Positions 15,264-23,884 of a DNA stretch of 33,295 bases are shown here, in pieces. The notes beneath the pieces were generated by a model. It was not told where the DNA came from. It worked only from the letters and a program-made list of their open reading frames with translations, and did no database searches. Position 1 is the first letter of the stretch. Each line of letters opens with the position of its first letter. The position numbers were made by a program, and so were the translations under genes. The DNA comes from Actinomycetota bacterium (GTDB lineage: Bacteria; Actinomycetota; Thermoleophilia; Gaiellales; F1-60-MAGs149), in NCBI GenBank assembly GCA_009885805.1, contig VFJZ01000088.1:1-33295 (forward strand). The letters are read 5' to 3'.

Positions 15264-16667
15264 ATGGAACCTCTCGATCTCATCGTCGTCAACGCGCGCG
15301 TGCTCACGATGGACCCCGATCGCCGCGTCCTCGCTCCCGGGTACGTGGGCGTGCACAAGGGCCGCATCGCCATGCTTGGCGAGGGGTCCCCGCCGTCGCT
15401 GCCCGCCGGCGTCCGCGTCGTGGACGCTGCGGGCGGGCTCTGCCACCCCGGGCTGATCGACACGCACGCCCATGTCGCCTGGGGCCTCGTGCGCTGTGCC
15501 GTGCCGGAGCAGTTGAGCGAGGAGGAGATCTTCCGGCTCTTCGACGAGCGCATGCTCGGCCGCGTGCGTGACGAGGACGAACACCTGGGGACGCTGCTCG
15601 CCTGCGCCGAGATGGCCATGAACGGGACGACGTGCTTCGCCGACACCGGAAGCGCCCTGCACCACCTCGCGCCTACTGCGGAGGCCGTTGCGGCGGTGGG
15701 CATCCGCGGCATGATCTCGACCCTCAACGGCGACACCGTCGTCCAGGTTCCCGCGCTGTCCCTCCCCGTCGATAGCTGCCTCGCGCGTATCGAGGAGGGA
15801 CTCCAGCGCTATCCGCTGGGCGACGAGCTAGCGTGGGCGTGCGCCGGCCTCCTCGGCATGGAGGGGGCGAGCGATGCGCTCGTGCGAGACGCCAAGGCGC
15901 TCGCCGATGGCGCCGGCGTGCCGCTCAACCTGCACAAGTCGTTCTCCCCTGACGAGGTGGCCGCCTGCCGTGCGCGCCTGGGGGGTCGTGATCCGCTCGA
16001 GGGATTCGACGACCTCGGCGTCCTCGACCGCAACATCACTCTGGTGCACCTGAACCGGTGCTCGCCACGCGAGATCGATCTCCTGACGGCCGCCGGCAGC
16101 AGCGTCTGCCACTGTCCGGCAGCCTCGATGATGTACGCGATGGGCGGCTCGCTGGAGGGACACGTCCCGCGCCTGCTCGCGGCCGGCGTGCCGGTCGCCC
16201 TCGGCACCGACTCGACCCACTGGGGCAACGCGTGGGACCTCACGCGCGCGATCTATCTCGCCGCCACCGTGCACAAGGAGGGCACGCGGACCCGGCCCGC
16301 GATCGACGCCGAGCTGGCGCTGGAGATGGCGACCATCCACGGCGCCCGGGCGGTGGGGCGTGAGCACGACCTCGGATCGCTCGAGGTGGGCAAACGCGCC
16401 GATCTCGTCCTGCACGGAACGGGGCGGCCGGAGGCCCATCCCGCGCTCGACCCGATCGCGAACCTCGTGTTCTCCGCGCAATCCAAGACGGTCGACACCG
16501 TGCTCGTCGAGGGGAACGAGGTCGTCCGCGGCGGCCGGCCGACGCGCATCGATCTGGACGCCTTGCTAGCGCGCGCCGACCGCGGTGCGCGTGACCTGCT
16601 GCAGCTTCTCGACTACCGTCCTCCGCGGCGATGGGCCGCCGCCCGGCGTCCCAGTCGCACCGAATAG
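15264..16667 (+). CDS. Amidohydrolase, ATZ/TRZ-chlorohydrolase/guanine-deaminase type (second copy)
   Basis: 467-residue amidohydrolase-superfamily enzyme. Metal ligands are His68 and His70 (DTHAHV), His224 (NLHKS), His262 (LVHLN) and Asp316 (LGTDS). The C-terminal SLEVGKRADLVLHG and VDTVLVEGNEVV match the same family as the gene at 5606, so the two are paralogues with substantially different middles. The likely reaction is hydrolytic deamination or ring or side-group removal from an N-rich small molecule. ATG 15264 lacks a clear ribosome-binding site. It is followed after 3 bp by the regulator gene, forming a two-gene unit. Pairing with the regulator suggests an early step, but this is inference. 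Confidence 0.88.
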   Translation: MEPLDLIVVNARVLTMDPDRRVLAPGYVGVHKGRIAMLGEGSPPSLPAGVRVVDAAGGLCHPGLIDTHAHVAWGLVRCAVPEQLSEEEIFRLFDERMLGRVRDEDEHLGTLLACAEMAMNGTTCFADTGSALHHLAPTAEAVAAVGIRGMISTLNGDTVVQVPALSLPVDSCLARIEEGLQRYPLGDELAWACAGLLGMEGASDALVRDAKALADGAGVPLNLHKSFSPDEVAACRARLGGRDPLEGFDDLGVLDRNITLVHLNRCSPREIDLLTAAGSSVCHCPAASMMYAMGGSLEGHVPRLLAAGVPVALGTDSTHWGNAWDLTRAIYLAATVHKEGTRTRPAIDAELALEMATIHGARAVGREHDLGSLEVGKRADLVLHGTGRPEAHPALDPIANLVFSAQSKTVDTVLVEGNEVVRGGRPTRIDLDALLARADRGARDLLQLLDYRPPRRWAAARRPSRTE

Positions 16668-16670
16668 CTG

Positions 16671-17363
16671 ATGAGCATCCCGCCTTCCTTCGACGGCACG
16701 CCCCGCCGGCTCTCGGACCAGCTCGCCACCTACCTGCGCAACGAGATCTACGCGGGTCGGCTGCGGCCGGGCCAGCGTCTGTTCGAGGTGGAGCTGTGCG
16801 AGCGGCTCAACGTCAGCCGTGCGCCGCTCCGGGAGGCGATCCTGACGCTGCGGACAGACGGCCTCGTCGACGTCCGCCCGCACCGTGGAGCGGTGGTGAC
16901 GACACTCGAGGACGACGACATCCGCGAGGTCTTCGCGCTCCGACAGCTCGTGGAGCCGCTCGCGGCCCGCGCCGCCGCCGAGCGGAACGACCCGATCGGG
17001 CTCGACAGGATGCGGCAGGCGTTCGACGATCTCCGCGTCGCCCTTCAGCGAGACGACCCGCTGACCATCGCCGTCGCCCACAGCGAGCTGCACCGCAGCA
17101 TCGCGCAGGCATCTGGCATGCCGCGGCTCGCCGTGTTCGTCCAGGTGCTGTGCACGCAGATGCTCGCGTCCCACGGGACGGGATACGCGCTCCACCCCGA
17201 CGCGACGCGCACGCTAGTCGAGGACCACGAGCCGCTGGTGGCGGCCATCGTCGCCGGCGATTCTGACGCCGCCGAGCGATTGATGCGGGAGCACTTCCGC
17301 CCGGTCGAGCCGATGCTCGACGCCTACCGGCGACTTCGCAAGGAGTCGGCGCACGAGGCCTAG
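16671..17363 (+). CDS. GntR-family transcriptional regulator, FCD (FadR/VanR) subfamily
   Basis: 230 residues. The N-terminal winged helix-turn-helix (about 14-80) has the GntR pattern LRNEIYAGRLRPGQRL, then ELCERLNVSRAPLREAI and LRTDGLVDVRPHRGAVV. The C-terminal FCD ligand domain carries candidate metal or ligand residues His141, His186 and His208. FCD regulators bind short palindromes, often over promoters, and are released by a pathway metabolite, usually a carboxylate (family knowledge). It is the only transcription factor in the island. TGTCGACA palindromes occur at every divergent or leading promoter of the island, including the one that drives this gene, so it is the obvious candidate regulator (inference). 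It converges with the Rieske gene; the two stops are 16 bp apart. Confidence 0.92.
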   Translation: MSIPPSFDGTPRRLSDQLATYLRNEIYAGRLRPGQRLFEVELCERLNVSRAPLREAILTLRTDGLVDVRPHRGAVVTTLEDDDIREVFALRQLVEPLAARAAAERNDPIGLDRMRQAFDDLRVALQRDDPLTIAVAHSELHRSIAQASGMPRLAVFVQVLCTQMLASHGTGYALHPDATRTLVEDHEPLVAAIVAGDSDAAERLMREHFRPVEPMLDAYRRLRKESAHEA

Positions 17364-17379
17364 CCGCCGCGGAGCCTGG

Positions 17380-18489
17380 TCAGTCGACGCCGAGCGCGTC
17401 CGCCAGCAGCGCGACGAAATGCCCGATGCAGGCCTCGTTGGCGCCCTCGCCGTACAGGTTGAGGATGCCCGCCTCGATCGCGCCGGAGCGCATCCCGTCC
17501 TGGACGCGCTCGCACAGTGCGATGTCCTCGCGGATGACCTGGTCGACGAACGTGTCCCACTCCGCCTCCTCGACCGGGTCGACGTCCGGCGCCAGGAACT
17601 TCACGTGCTCGCTGCGAGTGGTGACCGCGTTCAGCGGACGAACGATGAGTACCGCGAAGCTCGCGCTGCCCGGATAGATCTCGAAGAACAGGTTGGGATA
17701 GACGAAGACGAACCGCGAGAACTCGAAGCCGTTGCCGCTCCTGGCCGCGGCACGAGATGTCGCGCCGAGTGCGCCGTCCGCCTTCCGGCTGGTCGTCCGC
17801 ATGGGCGCGCCCTGGACGCTCCACCAGCGCTCGAGCCGGTGCGCGTAGCGATCGAGGTCGAGCGTGTCCGCGATGCCGGGATGCGCGATCGAGCAGTGGT
17901 AGCACTCAAGGGAGTTCTCCATCACGATCTTCCAGTTCGCCGCCAGGTCGAACGTGCGACGCACCGGTCGTCCGCGTGCCGCGATGGCGGCGAGATCGAG
18001 ACGCTGCTCCGCGAGGTAGGCAAACAGCGAGGCGAAGGCATCGTCGAACGGCGGCGGGTCGTCCGCCGGGCTCACGAAGACGAAGGGCGCGCGCTCCTCC
18101 ACGTGCACTTGACGGAGTCGTACCCCGCCGCTCGGGGCGCGCATCCCCGGCGCGCGGCGCAGGCCGCCGTCGAGGCCGTAGGTCCAGCCGTGGTAGTCGC
18201 ACTGCACCGTCTTCCGGCGCCCGCAGCCAGAGGCGAGGGTCGCACCGCGGTGCTGACATACGTTATGGAAAGCGCGGAGCGTCCCGGCGTCGTCACGCGT
18301 GACGAGGAAGCTCCGGTCGCCGAGCACGCCCGTGGCGTAGGAGCCGGGCGCCGCGACGTCGGTGGAGAAGGCGGCCAGCTGCCACGCCTCGCCGAACACG
18401 ACCTGCCGCTCCAGCTCGAAGGTCAGCGGATCGAGATAACAGCTCGCCGGGAGCGTGCGATCGCGCATGGGCATGGAGCTGGCGGTCAC
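17380..18489 (-). CDS. Rieske-type oxygenase, alpha subunit (quaternary-amine/aromatic hydroxylase family)
   Basis: 369 residues, full length. The [2Fe-2S] Rieske motifs are Cys78-x-His80 (VCQHRG) and Cys97-x2-His100 (CDYHGW). The mononuclear iron triad is His198 and His203 in LECYHCSIAHPG and Asp322 in REDIALCE. The local pattern NWKIVMENSLECYHC recalls choline, carnitine and glycine-betaine monooxygenases as well as aromatic-ring dioxygenases; N-demethylation or hydroxylation is plausible, but the exact substrate is open. The start is GTG 18489, overlapping the ATPase stop by GTGA. Last gene of the transport operon. No flavin/ferredoxin reductase or beta subunit is encoded in the window, so electrons must come from elsewhere. 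Confidence 0.88.
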   Translation of the reverse strand: MTASSMPMRDRTLPASCYLDPLTFELERQVVFGEAWQLAAFSTDVAAPGSYATGVLGDRSFLVTRDDAGTLRAFHNVCQHRGATLASGCGRRKTVQCDYHGWTYGLDGGLRRAPGMRAPSGGVRLRQVHVEERAPFVFVSPADDPPPFDDAFASLFAYLAEQRLDLAAIAARGRPVRRTFDLAANWKIVMENSLECYHCSIAHPGIADTLDLDRYAHRLERWWSVQGAPMRTTSRKADGALGATSRAAARSGNGFEFSRFVFVYPNLFFEIYPGSASFAVLIVRPLNAVTTRSEHVKFLAPDVDPVEEAEWDTFVDQVIREDIALCERVQDGMRSGAIEAGILNLYGEGANEACIGHFVALLADALGVD

Positions 18490-19274
18490 GTGGTACCTCC
18501 CGGTTCGACTTGCGCGAGCGGGTGCGGCTGCCGGGCGGCCAGCAACCGACGCGTGTACGTGTGCTGCGGGCTGTCCAGGACGTCGTCGGCGACTCCTTGT
18601 TCCACGACGACGCCGGCGAACATCACGTGCACCTGGTCGGCGAGGTAGCGGACGACGGCCATGTCATGCGTGATCAACGCGATCGCGAGGTCGACTCGCA
18701 GCTCGTCGAGCAGGTTCAGCACCTGGCCTTGGATCGACACGTCGAGGGACGACGTCGGCTCGTCGGCCACGAGTAGCTTTGGCTCGACGACGAGGGCGCG
18801 GGCGATGCAGGCGCGCTGCAGCTGCCCGCCGCTCAGTTCGCCCGGCCGGCGGTCGCCGACCGACTCGAGGAGGTGGACGCGAGCGAGGGCCTCGGTGGCG
18901 CGCCGGCGGCGCTCGGCCCGGTTCCCCCGTCCGTGCACGGCGGCGAAGTCCTCGACGCTCGCCCGTATCGTCAGCTTCGGGTTGAGGGAGCTGCGGGGAT
19001 CCTGGAAGACGATCTGGATCATGCGGTGCTGGGCCCGCGTTCGGCGGCCGCTCACATGCTGCCCGTCGAGCACGACCGAGCCCGTCGTCGGCTGCTCGAG
19101 CCCGACCATGATTCGCGCCAGGGTGGACTTCCCGCTCCCGCTCTCCCCGACGATCGCGACCACCTGACCGGGGACGACGCTGAGGTCCACGTTCGCCGCG
19201 GCCACGACCTCGACGCCGGAGGCCCGGTAGACCTTGCCGACGTCGACCAGCTGGAGCAGCGGCGCGTCAGCCAC
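18486..19274 (-). CDS. ABC transporter ATP-binding protein, OppF/DppF type
   Basis: 262-residue nucleotide-binding subunit of a peptide/opine/nickel-type importer. Walker A GESGSGKS is at about 43-50, the Q-loop in VFQDPRSSLNP, signature LSGGQLQRA, Walker B LLVADEPTSSLD and switch His in ITHDMAVV. It ends shortly after HTYTRRLLAARQP and lacks the C-terminal cysteine-rich oligopeptide domain that OppD-type partners have, making it short for an OppF. GTG 19274 overlaps the preceding gene by 8 bp; longer readings are shadows of that gene. Pairs with the ATPase at 19267-20265. Confidence 0.9.
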   Translation of the reverse strand: MADAPLLQLVDVGKVYRASGVEVVAAANVDLSVVPGQVVAIVGESGSGKSTLARIMVGLEQPTTGSVVLDGQHVSGRRTRAQHRMIQIVFQDPRSSLNPKLTIRASVEDFAAVHGRGNRAERRRRATEALARVHLLESVGDRRPGELSGGQLQRACIARALVVEPKLLVADEPTSSLDVSIQGQVLNLLDELRVDLAIALITHDMAVVRYLADQVHVMFAGVVVEQGVADDVLDSPQHTYTRRLLAARQPHPLAQVEPGGTT

Positions 19275-20265
19275 CGACGGCGCTCCGCTCTCCCGCGGCC
19301 GCCAGTGGGTGGTGGCACCAGGCGTCGCGACCGTCGCTCGCCAGATGCGGACGCACGCTGCCGCACGCGTCCGTCGCCCGCGGGCAGCGCGTCTGGAAGC
19401 GGCAGCCGGGCGGGAAGGCCGAGGGAGCCGGGACCGTGCCGCGGATGCTGGCGAGGGGGCGGCGTCGCTCTGCGAGCGAGGACACAGCATCGACGAGCCC
19501 GTCCGTGTACGGGTGGAGGCGCGCGGCCATGACCGTTGCCGTCGGGCCGATCTCGCAGAGCTGCCCGCCGTACAGGACAGCCACCCGCGCGCACATCCGC
19601 CGGATGACGTCGAAGTCGTGCGAGATCAGCAGCATGGTCAGGCCGAGCTCCGTCCGAAGCCGCTCGAGCGTCGTCAGAAGCTCGTCCTCGACGAGCCGGT
19701 CGAGCGCCGTCGTCGGCTCGTCGGCGACCAGGAAGGCAGGCCGGCGGAGCAGAGCGAGCGCGATCAGCGCGCGCTGCCGCATCCCCCCCGAGAGCTCGTG
19801 CGGGTAGCAGGCGAGAACTCGCGGCGCGTCGGGCAACGCGACCATCTCGAGCGTCTCTCGCGCCAGCGCTCGCAGCTCGTCCTTCGGCCGGCCGGTCGCC
19901 GCCCAGACGTCATCGAAATGGCCCTGGATGGTGCGGCTCGGATTGAGCGCGACGAGGGCGTCCTGGAAGACGGCGGCGGTGACCCGTCCGTGCAGCGCTG
20001 CGAGTTCGCGCGGCGGGGCGCGCAGGACGTCGACGCCCGCCACGCGGACCTCGCCGCCGGCGATCGCCGTGGACGGTAGGTGGCCGAGCAGCGCGCGGCC
20101 GATGAGCGTCTTGCCGGAACCCGACTCCCCGACGAGCCCGAGCGTTTCGCCCGCCGTCAGCGAGAACGAGACCCCGTCGACCACCGCGAGATCCTCCGCG
20201 AGCCGGGGGAAGCGAACCGTGAGATCCTGCACCTCGACCAGCGGCGGCTCGGCGGCGTGACTCAT
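19267..20265 (-). CDS. ABC transporter ATP-binding protein, OppD/DppD type
   Basis: 332 residues. Walker A GESGSGKT at about 46-53, Q-loop VFQDALVALNP, signature LSGGMRQRA, Walker B FLVADEPTTALD and switch His in LISHDFDV are present. The C-terminal oligopeptide-transporter domain with CRFQTRCPRATDAC is typical of OppD/DppD. ATG 20265 overlaps the permease stop by four bases (ATGA). The coding frame happens to stay open far upstream, but that stretch lies antiparallel to nothing sensible and is a shadow of the permease gene. Energises import together with the ATPase at 18486. Confidence 0.92.
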   Translation of the reverse strand: MSHAAEPPLVEVQDLTVRFPRLAEDLAVVDGVSFSLTAGETLGLVGESGSGKTLIGRALLGHLPSTAIAGGEVRVAGVDVLRAPPRELAALHGRVTAAVFQDALVALNPSRTIQGHFDDVWAATGRPKDELRALARETLEMVALPDAPRVLACYPHELSGGMRQRALIALALLRRPAFLVADEPTTALDRLVEDELLTTLERLRTELGLTMLLISHDFDVIRRMCARVAVLYGGQLCEIGPTATVMAARLHPYTDGLVDAVSSLAERRRPLASIRGTVPAPSAFPPGCRFQTRCPRATDACGSVRPHLASDGRDAWCHHPLAAAGERSAVGG

Positions 20266-21122
20266 GGCGTGCTCCGCTGCGCCTGCGCCTGGGCCAGGCC
20301 GGCGCGGTCCGCGAGGAGGTTGAGCGACGCGACGGTTAGAAACAGCACGACGCCCGGGAACACGCTCACCCACCAGTTCCCCGAGACGAGCACTCGCTGG
20401 CCGTCGAGGATCATGTTGCCCCAGCTCGCCTGTGGCGGCTGGACGCCGATGCCGATGTAGCTGAGCGCTGCCTCGAAGAGCATGGCATCGGCGACCAGGA
20501 GCAGTCCGTAGGCAGCGATGGGCGCGGCGACGTTGCGGCTGACGTGGACGAGGAGGATGCGCGACCGCGGGGCGCCCGTGCTTCGCTCGGCGACCACGTA
20601 GCCCTCGCGCAGCTCCACCCGGAGCCGGGCGCGAATCAGCCGAGCGACCTGCGGCGCGATCACGATACCGATGATCAAGGCCACGAACACGAGGCGCGTG
20701 CCGAAGAGCAGGCTGACGAGCAACGCCAGCACGATCGCGGGGAACGCCAGAAAGACATCGACGGTCCGCATCACGGCCTCGTCGGCGAAACGCCGGCTCA
20801 CCGCCGCGAGCATGCCGATCGCGCCCCCGACGACCAGCCCGACGACCACGGCGGTGATCGAGACCTCGAGGGAGACGGCTGCGCCGGCGAGCACGCGAGC
20901 GAACACGGCGCGCCCGAGCTCGTCCGTCCCCATCGGGTGCGAGAGGCTCGGCGCCTGCAGGATGTCGACGGACGACTGGTCGGCCTTCTCGGCGAACACG
21001 GTGAGCCCGAGGAGCGCGCCCACGACAACGAGACCCAACCACACAACAGGGATGACGTGCCACGAGCGGAGCACTCGCAACGAGGGGCGCGCCCGCGACG
21101 AGGTCACTGGCGTCACGGCCAT
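20262..21122 (-). CDS. ABC transporter permease, OppC/DppC type
   Basis: 286-residue inner-membrane permease. An N-terminal hydrophobic helix (VIPVVWLGLVVVGALLGL) precedes the OppC-type signature SHPMGTDELGRAVFARVLAGA. The transmembrane core follows, with the coupling loop EGYVVAERSTGAPRSRILLVH (here GAPRSR in place of the commoner GAS/GA-R) and a last segment ALSYIGIGVQPPQASWGNM. ATG 21122 shares one base with the upstream TGA. Together with the permease at 21122-22141 it forms the translocation channel. Confidence 0.92.
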   Translation of the reverse strand: MAVTPVTSSRARPSLRVLRSWHVIPVVWLGLVVVGALLGLTVFAEKADQSSVDILQAPSLSHPMGTDELGRAVFARVLAGAAVSLEVSITAVVVGLVVGGAIGMLAAVSRRFADEAVMRTVDVFLAFPAIVLALLVSLLFGTRLVFVALIIGIVIAPQVARLIRARLRVELREGYVVAERSTGAPRSRILLVHVSRNVAAPIAAYGLLLVADAMLFEAALSYIGIGVQPPQASWGNMILDGQRVLVSGNWWVSVFPGVVLFLTVASLNLLADRAGLAQAQAQRSTP

Positions 21123-22141
21123 CAGGGCGCCTCGTCCGAGTCGCGCACATCGAGCATCGCCTGGAGCACGTCGATCGCGAGGCTGATCAAGAGAAAGGCG
21201 ACCGTCGTATAGAGCGCGGCGGCCTGGACCACGGGGTAGTCGCCCTGCTTGGCCGCGTTTAGGGCCGCCACCCCGATGCCGGGCAAACCGAAGACCTGCT
21301 CGACGAGGAACGCGCCGCCGAGCATGTACCCGGTCTGGATCCCGATCACGCTGGTCGGCTCGATCAGGCTGTTGCGCAAGATGTAGCGCTCGACGATCCG
21401 GCGGCGGGGGACACCCAGGCTCGCTGCCGTCAGCACGTGTGGCCGGTTCGACTCCTGTGCGACACGCACCTGGATCACCCTCGCGATCAGGCCCGCGGGG
21501 CCGATCGCGAGAGTGATCCACGGGAGCAGCATGGACTCGAAGAAGGCCTTGGGGTTTTCGGTGAAGGGCACATAGCCCCCGGCCGGCAGCCACTCGAGGT
21601 TGAGCGAAAAGAACAGAATCAGCACCAGCCCGAGCCAGAACTGCGGCAGCGAGAGCGTCATCACCGTGCCGATCGAGACCAGGTTCGATACGAACCCGGA
21701 CCGCGTGAGGCCGCCGATCGTGCCCACGATGAAGCCAAGCGCGACCGCCAGCGCGAGTGCTCCCAGGGCGAGTACCGCGGTCACGCGCGCGCCGTCGGTG
21801 ATCGCGTCGACGACAGGCGTGCGGGTGATGAAGGAGATACCGAAGTCGCCCCGCACAGCGTCTTTGAGCCAGAGCCCGTACTGGGTGACCAGCGGGTCGT
21901 CGAGGTGGAAGCGCTCGTTAAACTCGGCCTTGGCCCGCTCGGGCGCGAAGAAGCCGAGCGCGACCAGCTTCGGGCTGGAGAGGGACGCCCGTCCGATGGC
22001 GAAGACGAGGACGCTCATAGCGAAGAGCGTCGGCGGCACGTAGAGCAGCCGCCGACCTATGAGCCGCCTCCGCCGGCGGCGCCGGAGCGCTGCCCGCGAA
22101 CCTGGCGCTGGCGCCTCGATCGACCGCGTAGCAGAGGCCAC
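21122..22141 (-). CDS. ABC transporter permease, OppB/DppB type
   Basis: 339-residue permease. After a basic N-terminus (a run of seven arginines in RAALRRRRRRRLIG, consistent with positive-inside), the first membrane helix is YVPPTLFAMSVLVFAIG. The OppB pattern FHLDDPLVTQYGLWL, LKDAVRGDFGISF follows, then further helices and the EAA-type loop LTAASLGVPRRRIVERYILRN. GTG 22141 gives an 8-bp gap after the binding-protein stop; no better start is visible and the frame stays open upstream within the neighbouring gene. Start confidence is moderate, identity high. Confidence 0.9.
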   Translation of the reverse strand: MASATRSIEAPAPGSRAALRRRRRRRLIGRRLLYVPPTLFAMSVLVFAIGRASLSSPKLVALGFFAPERAKAEFNERFHLDDPLVTQYGLWLKDAVRGDFGISFITRTPVVDAITDGARVTAVLALGALALAVALGFIVGTIGGLTRSGFVSNLVSIGTVMTLSLPQFWLGLVLILFFSLNLEWLPAGGYVPFTENPKAFFESMLLPWITLAIGPAGLIARVIQVRVAQESNRPHVLTAASLGVPRRRIVERYILRNSLIEPTSVIGIQTGYMLGGAFLVEQVFGLPGIGVAALNAAKQGDYPVVQAAALYTTVAFLLISLAIDVLQAMLDVRDSDEAP

Positions 22142-22149
22142 GACGCCCG

Positions 22150-23799
22150 TCAGGACGACACGTTCACCAGCGAGGGGATGTCGTCCTCGGGCGGCGTGTA
22201 GCCCGTGACGTAGCGCTGCCACGCACCGGTTACCTTCGTCCACAGGATGATGTAGTTGTTGAACACGGACTTCGAGAACAGCTCCTGCGCCGCGAGGTAC
22301 GCCTGGATCTGGGCTTCCTCGCTCGTCTCGGAGAACGCGGCGTCGACCAGCTTGTCGTAGCCGTCGTCGCGGCCTTCGACCTTGCCGTAGAACCCGTCGC
22401 GCCCGGCGCCGTAGTTGAAGGCGCGATACGGGACGTCGGCGAAGCGCCCGATCGCGTACCAGTTCCCGTAGGCGACGTAGACGTCGTACTCCTTGGTCGC
22501 CACCACGCCGTATCCGGCCTCCGTCTCGGTCAGGCGGATCGTCCCCTTCATGCCGGCTGCGTCTAGCTGCTCCTTCATGAGCGTCCCGAGCTGGGTGAGC
22601 CACGGGATCGTCGAGACCATGAGCTCGAACTCGAACCCGTCGGGATGCCCCGCCTCGGCGAGCAGCGACTTGGCCTTGTCAGGGTCGTAGGGGTAGACGG
22701 CGGACGGCTCGACGTAGTACGGGTGGTACGGCGGCAGCTGGGAGTTCGCGACCGTCGCGTTGCCGCCGGGGAACACGGCCTCGATGAGCTTCTCGCGGTC
22801 GAGCGCGTGGAGGAACGCCTGCCGGACCTTCTCGTCCTTGAACGGCCCCTTGAACTGGTTCATCTCCACTAGCGAATGGCGGCCGCCCTCCGTGGCGCCG
22901 GCGTCGATCTTGTCGCCGGCCAGCGTGCCGATATCGCGGTAGGGGACGCCGTCGATGAGGTCGAGCTGCCCGCTGGTCAGCTGCACGATGCGGCTGGCAT
23001 CCTCGACGGAGTAGTTGAGGCCGATCTTGTCGAGCTTCCCGGGCGTGGCGCCGGCGTACTCGGCGTAGCGGTCGAGGCTCACTGCCTGGCCCGGGGTCTG
23101 CGAGGCGAACTTGTACGGGCCACTGCCGACAGGTGCTGCCGAGAAGGCGTCGTTGCCGGCGGCCGCGAAGGCCGCCTTCGGCATGATCATCGGGATCGAG
23201 AGCGCGAAGTGGAAGTTCGGCAGCTCCTCGGTGACCGTGATCGTCAGGGTGTTCCCTTCGCCCTCGACCTTGTCGATGGTCTGCAGGAAGGTTCCGAAGA
23301 ACGAGCCGGTATCGGGGTTCTTGTAGTAGTCGAAGGTCCAGGCGACGTCGACGGCGGTCAGCGGCGACCCGTCGTGGAACGTCGCGCCGTCGCGGATCGT
23401 TGCGGTGAAGGTGTTTGCCGCCGACCGCTCCGGTTCGGCCGCCAGCAGCCACGGCGTCCACGTCTTCGACGCGAGGTCGTACTGCATCAGCGCCTCGAAG
23501 ACGTGCCGGATGACGGTGATGGAGGCGAGCTGCGGCGAGAGCGCCGGATTGAAGCCGACGAACGCGTTTGCTAGGCCTCCCGTGACGGTCCCGGGGTGGG
23601 GCGACGCGAGGCCCGCGGTCGTCACCGTCTGACCAGGCGTGGTCGAGACCGTGGTCGTCGTCTTTGTGTCACCGCAGGCCGCGAGTAGCGGGATGCCGAC
23701 GACGGCAGACGACGCCGCCAGCGCCGAGCGCACGAGAAGATCGCGGCGCGAAAGGCCGCCTTCTTTGGTCGCCCCGTCGGGCTGACGCTGTTCGGTCAT
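22150..23799 (-). CDS. Tat-exported lipoprotein, family 5 substrate-binding protein (peptide/opine/nickel type)
   Basis: 549-residue extracellular solute receptor of the SBP_bac_5 family. The N-terminus has a twin-arginine signal, SRRDLLVRSALAAS (Arg18-Arg19), followed by a lipobox LLAAC with lipidated Cys42 and a Thr-rich linker. Later motifs are typical: AEPERSAANTFTATIRDGATF, HDGSPLTAVDVAWTF and VRQAFLHALDREKLIEAVFPG. ATG 23799 has AGGGGA five bases upstream. Family ligands include peptides, opines, quaternary amines and other small N-compounds; the pocket cannot be read from sequence. The 85-bp gap to the upstream dehydrogenase gene contains this ribosome-binding site but no palindrome or terminator, so transcription probably reads through from 24901. 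Confidence 0.93.
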   Translation of the reverse strand: MTEQRQPDGATKEGGLSRRDLLVRSALAASSAVVGIPLLAACGDTKTTTTVSTTPGQTVTTAGLASPHPGTVTGGLANAFVGFNPALSPQLASITVIRHVFEALMQYDLASKTWTPWLLAAEPERSAANTFTATIRDGATFHDGSPLTAVDVAWTFDYYKNPDTGSFFGTFLQTIDKVEGEGNTLTITVTEELPNFHFALSIPMIMPKAAFAAAGNDAFSAAPVGSGPYKFASQTPGQAVSLDRYAEYAGATPGKLDKIGLNYSVEDASRIVQLTSGQLDLIDGVPYRDIGTLAGDKIDAGATEGGRHSLVEMNQFKGPFKDEKVRQAFLHALDREKLIEAVFPGGNATVANSQLPPYHPYYVEPSAVYPYDPDKAKSLLAEAGHPDGFEFELMVSTIPWLTQLGTLMKEQLDAAGMKGTIRLTETEAGYGVVATKEYDVYVAYGNWYAIGRFADVPYRAFNYGAGRDGFYGKVEGRDDGYDKLVDAAFSETSEEAQIQAYLAAQELFSKSVFNNYIILWTKVTGAWQRYVTGYTPPEDDIPSLVNVSS

Positions 23800-23884
23800 C
23801 TCCGTCCCCTCCCTTGATGCGCCCGTGGCGCTTTCCGATGTGAAGCATGCAATGGCATCGAGGCCCATGCGTGGCTGTGGCAGT

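Noticed and set aside
20266-21150. Upstream extension of the OppD-type ATPase frame
   Set aside because: Overlaps the permease gene in another frame and reads as Arg/Gly-rich noise; the ATPase starts at ATG 20265.
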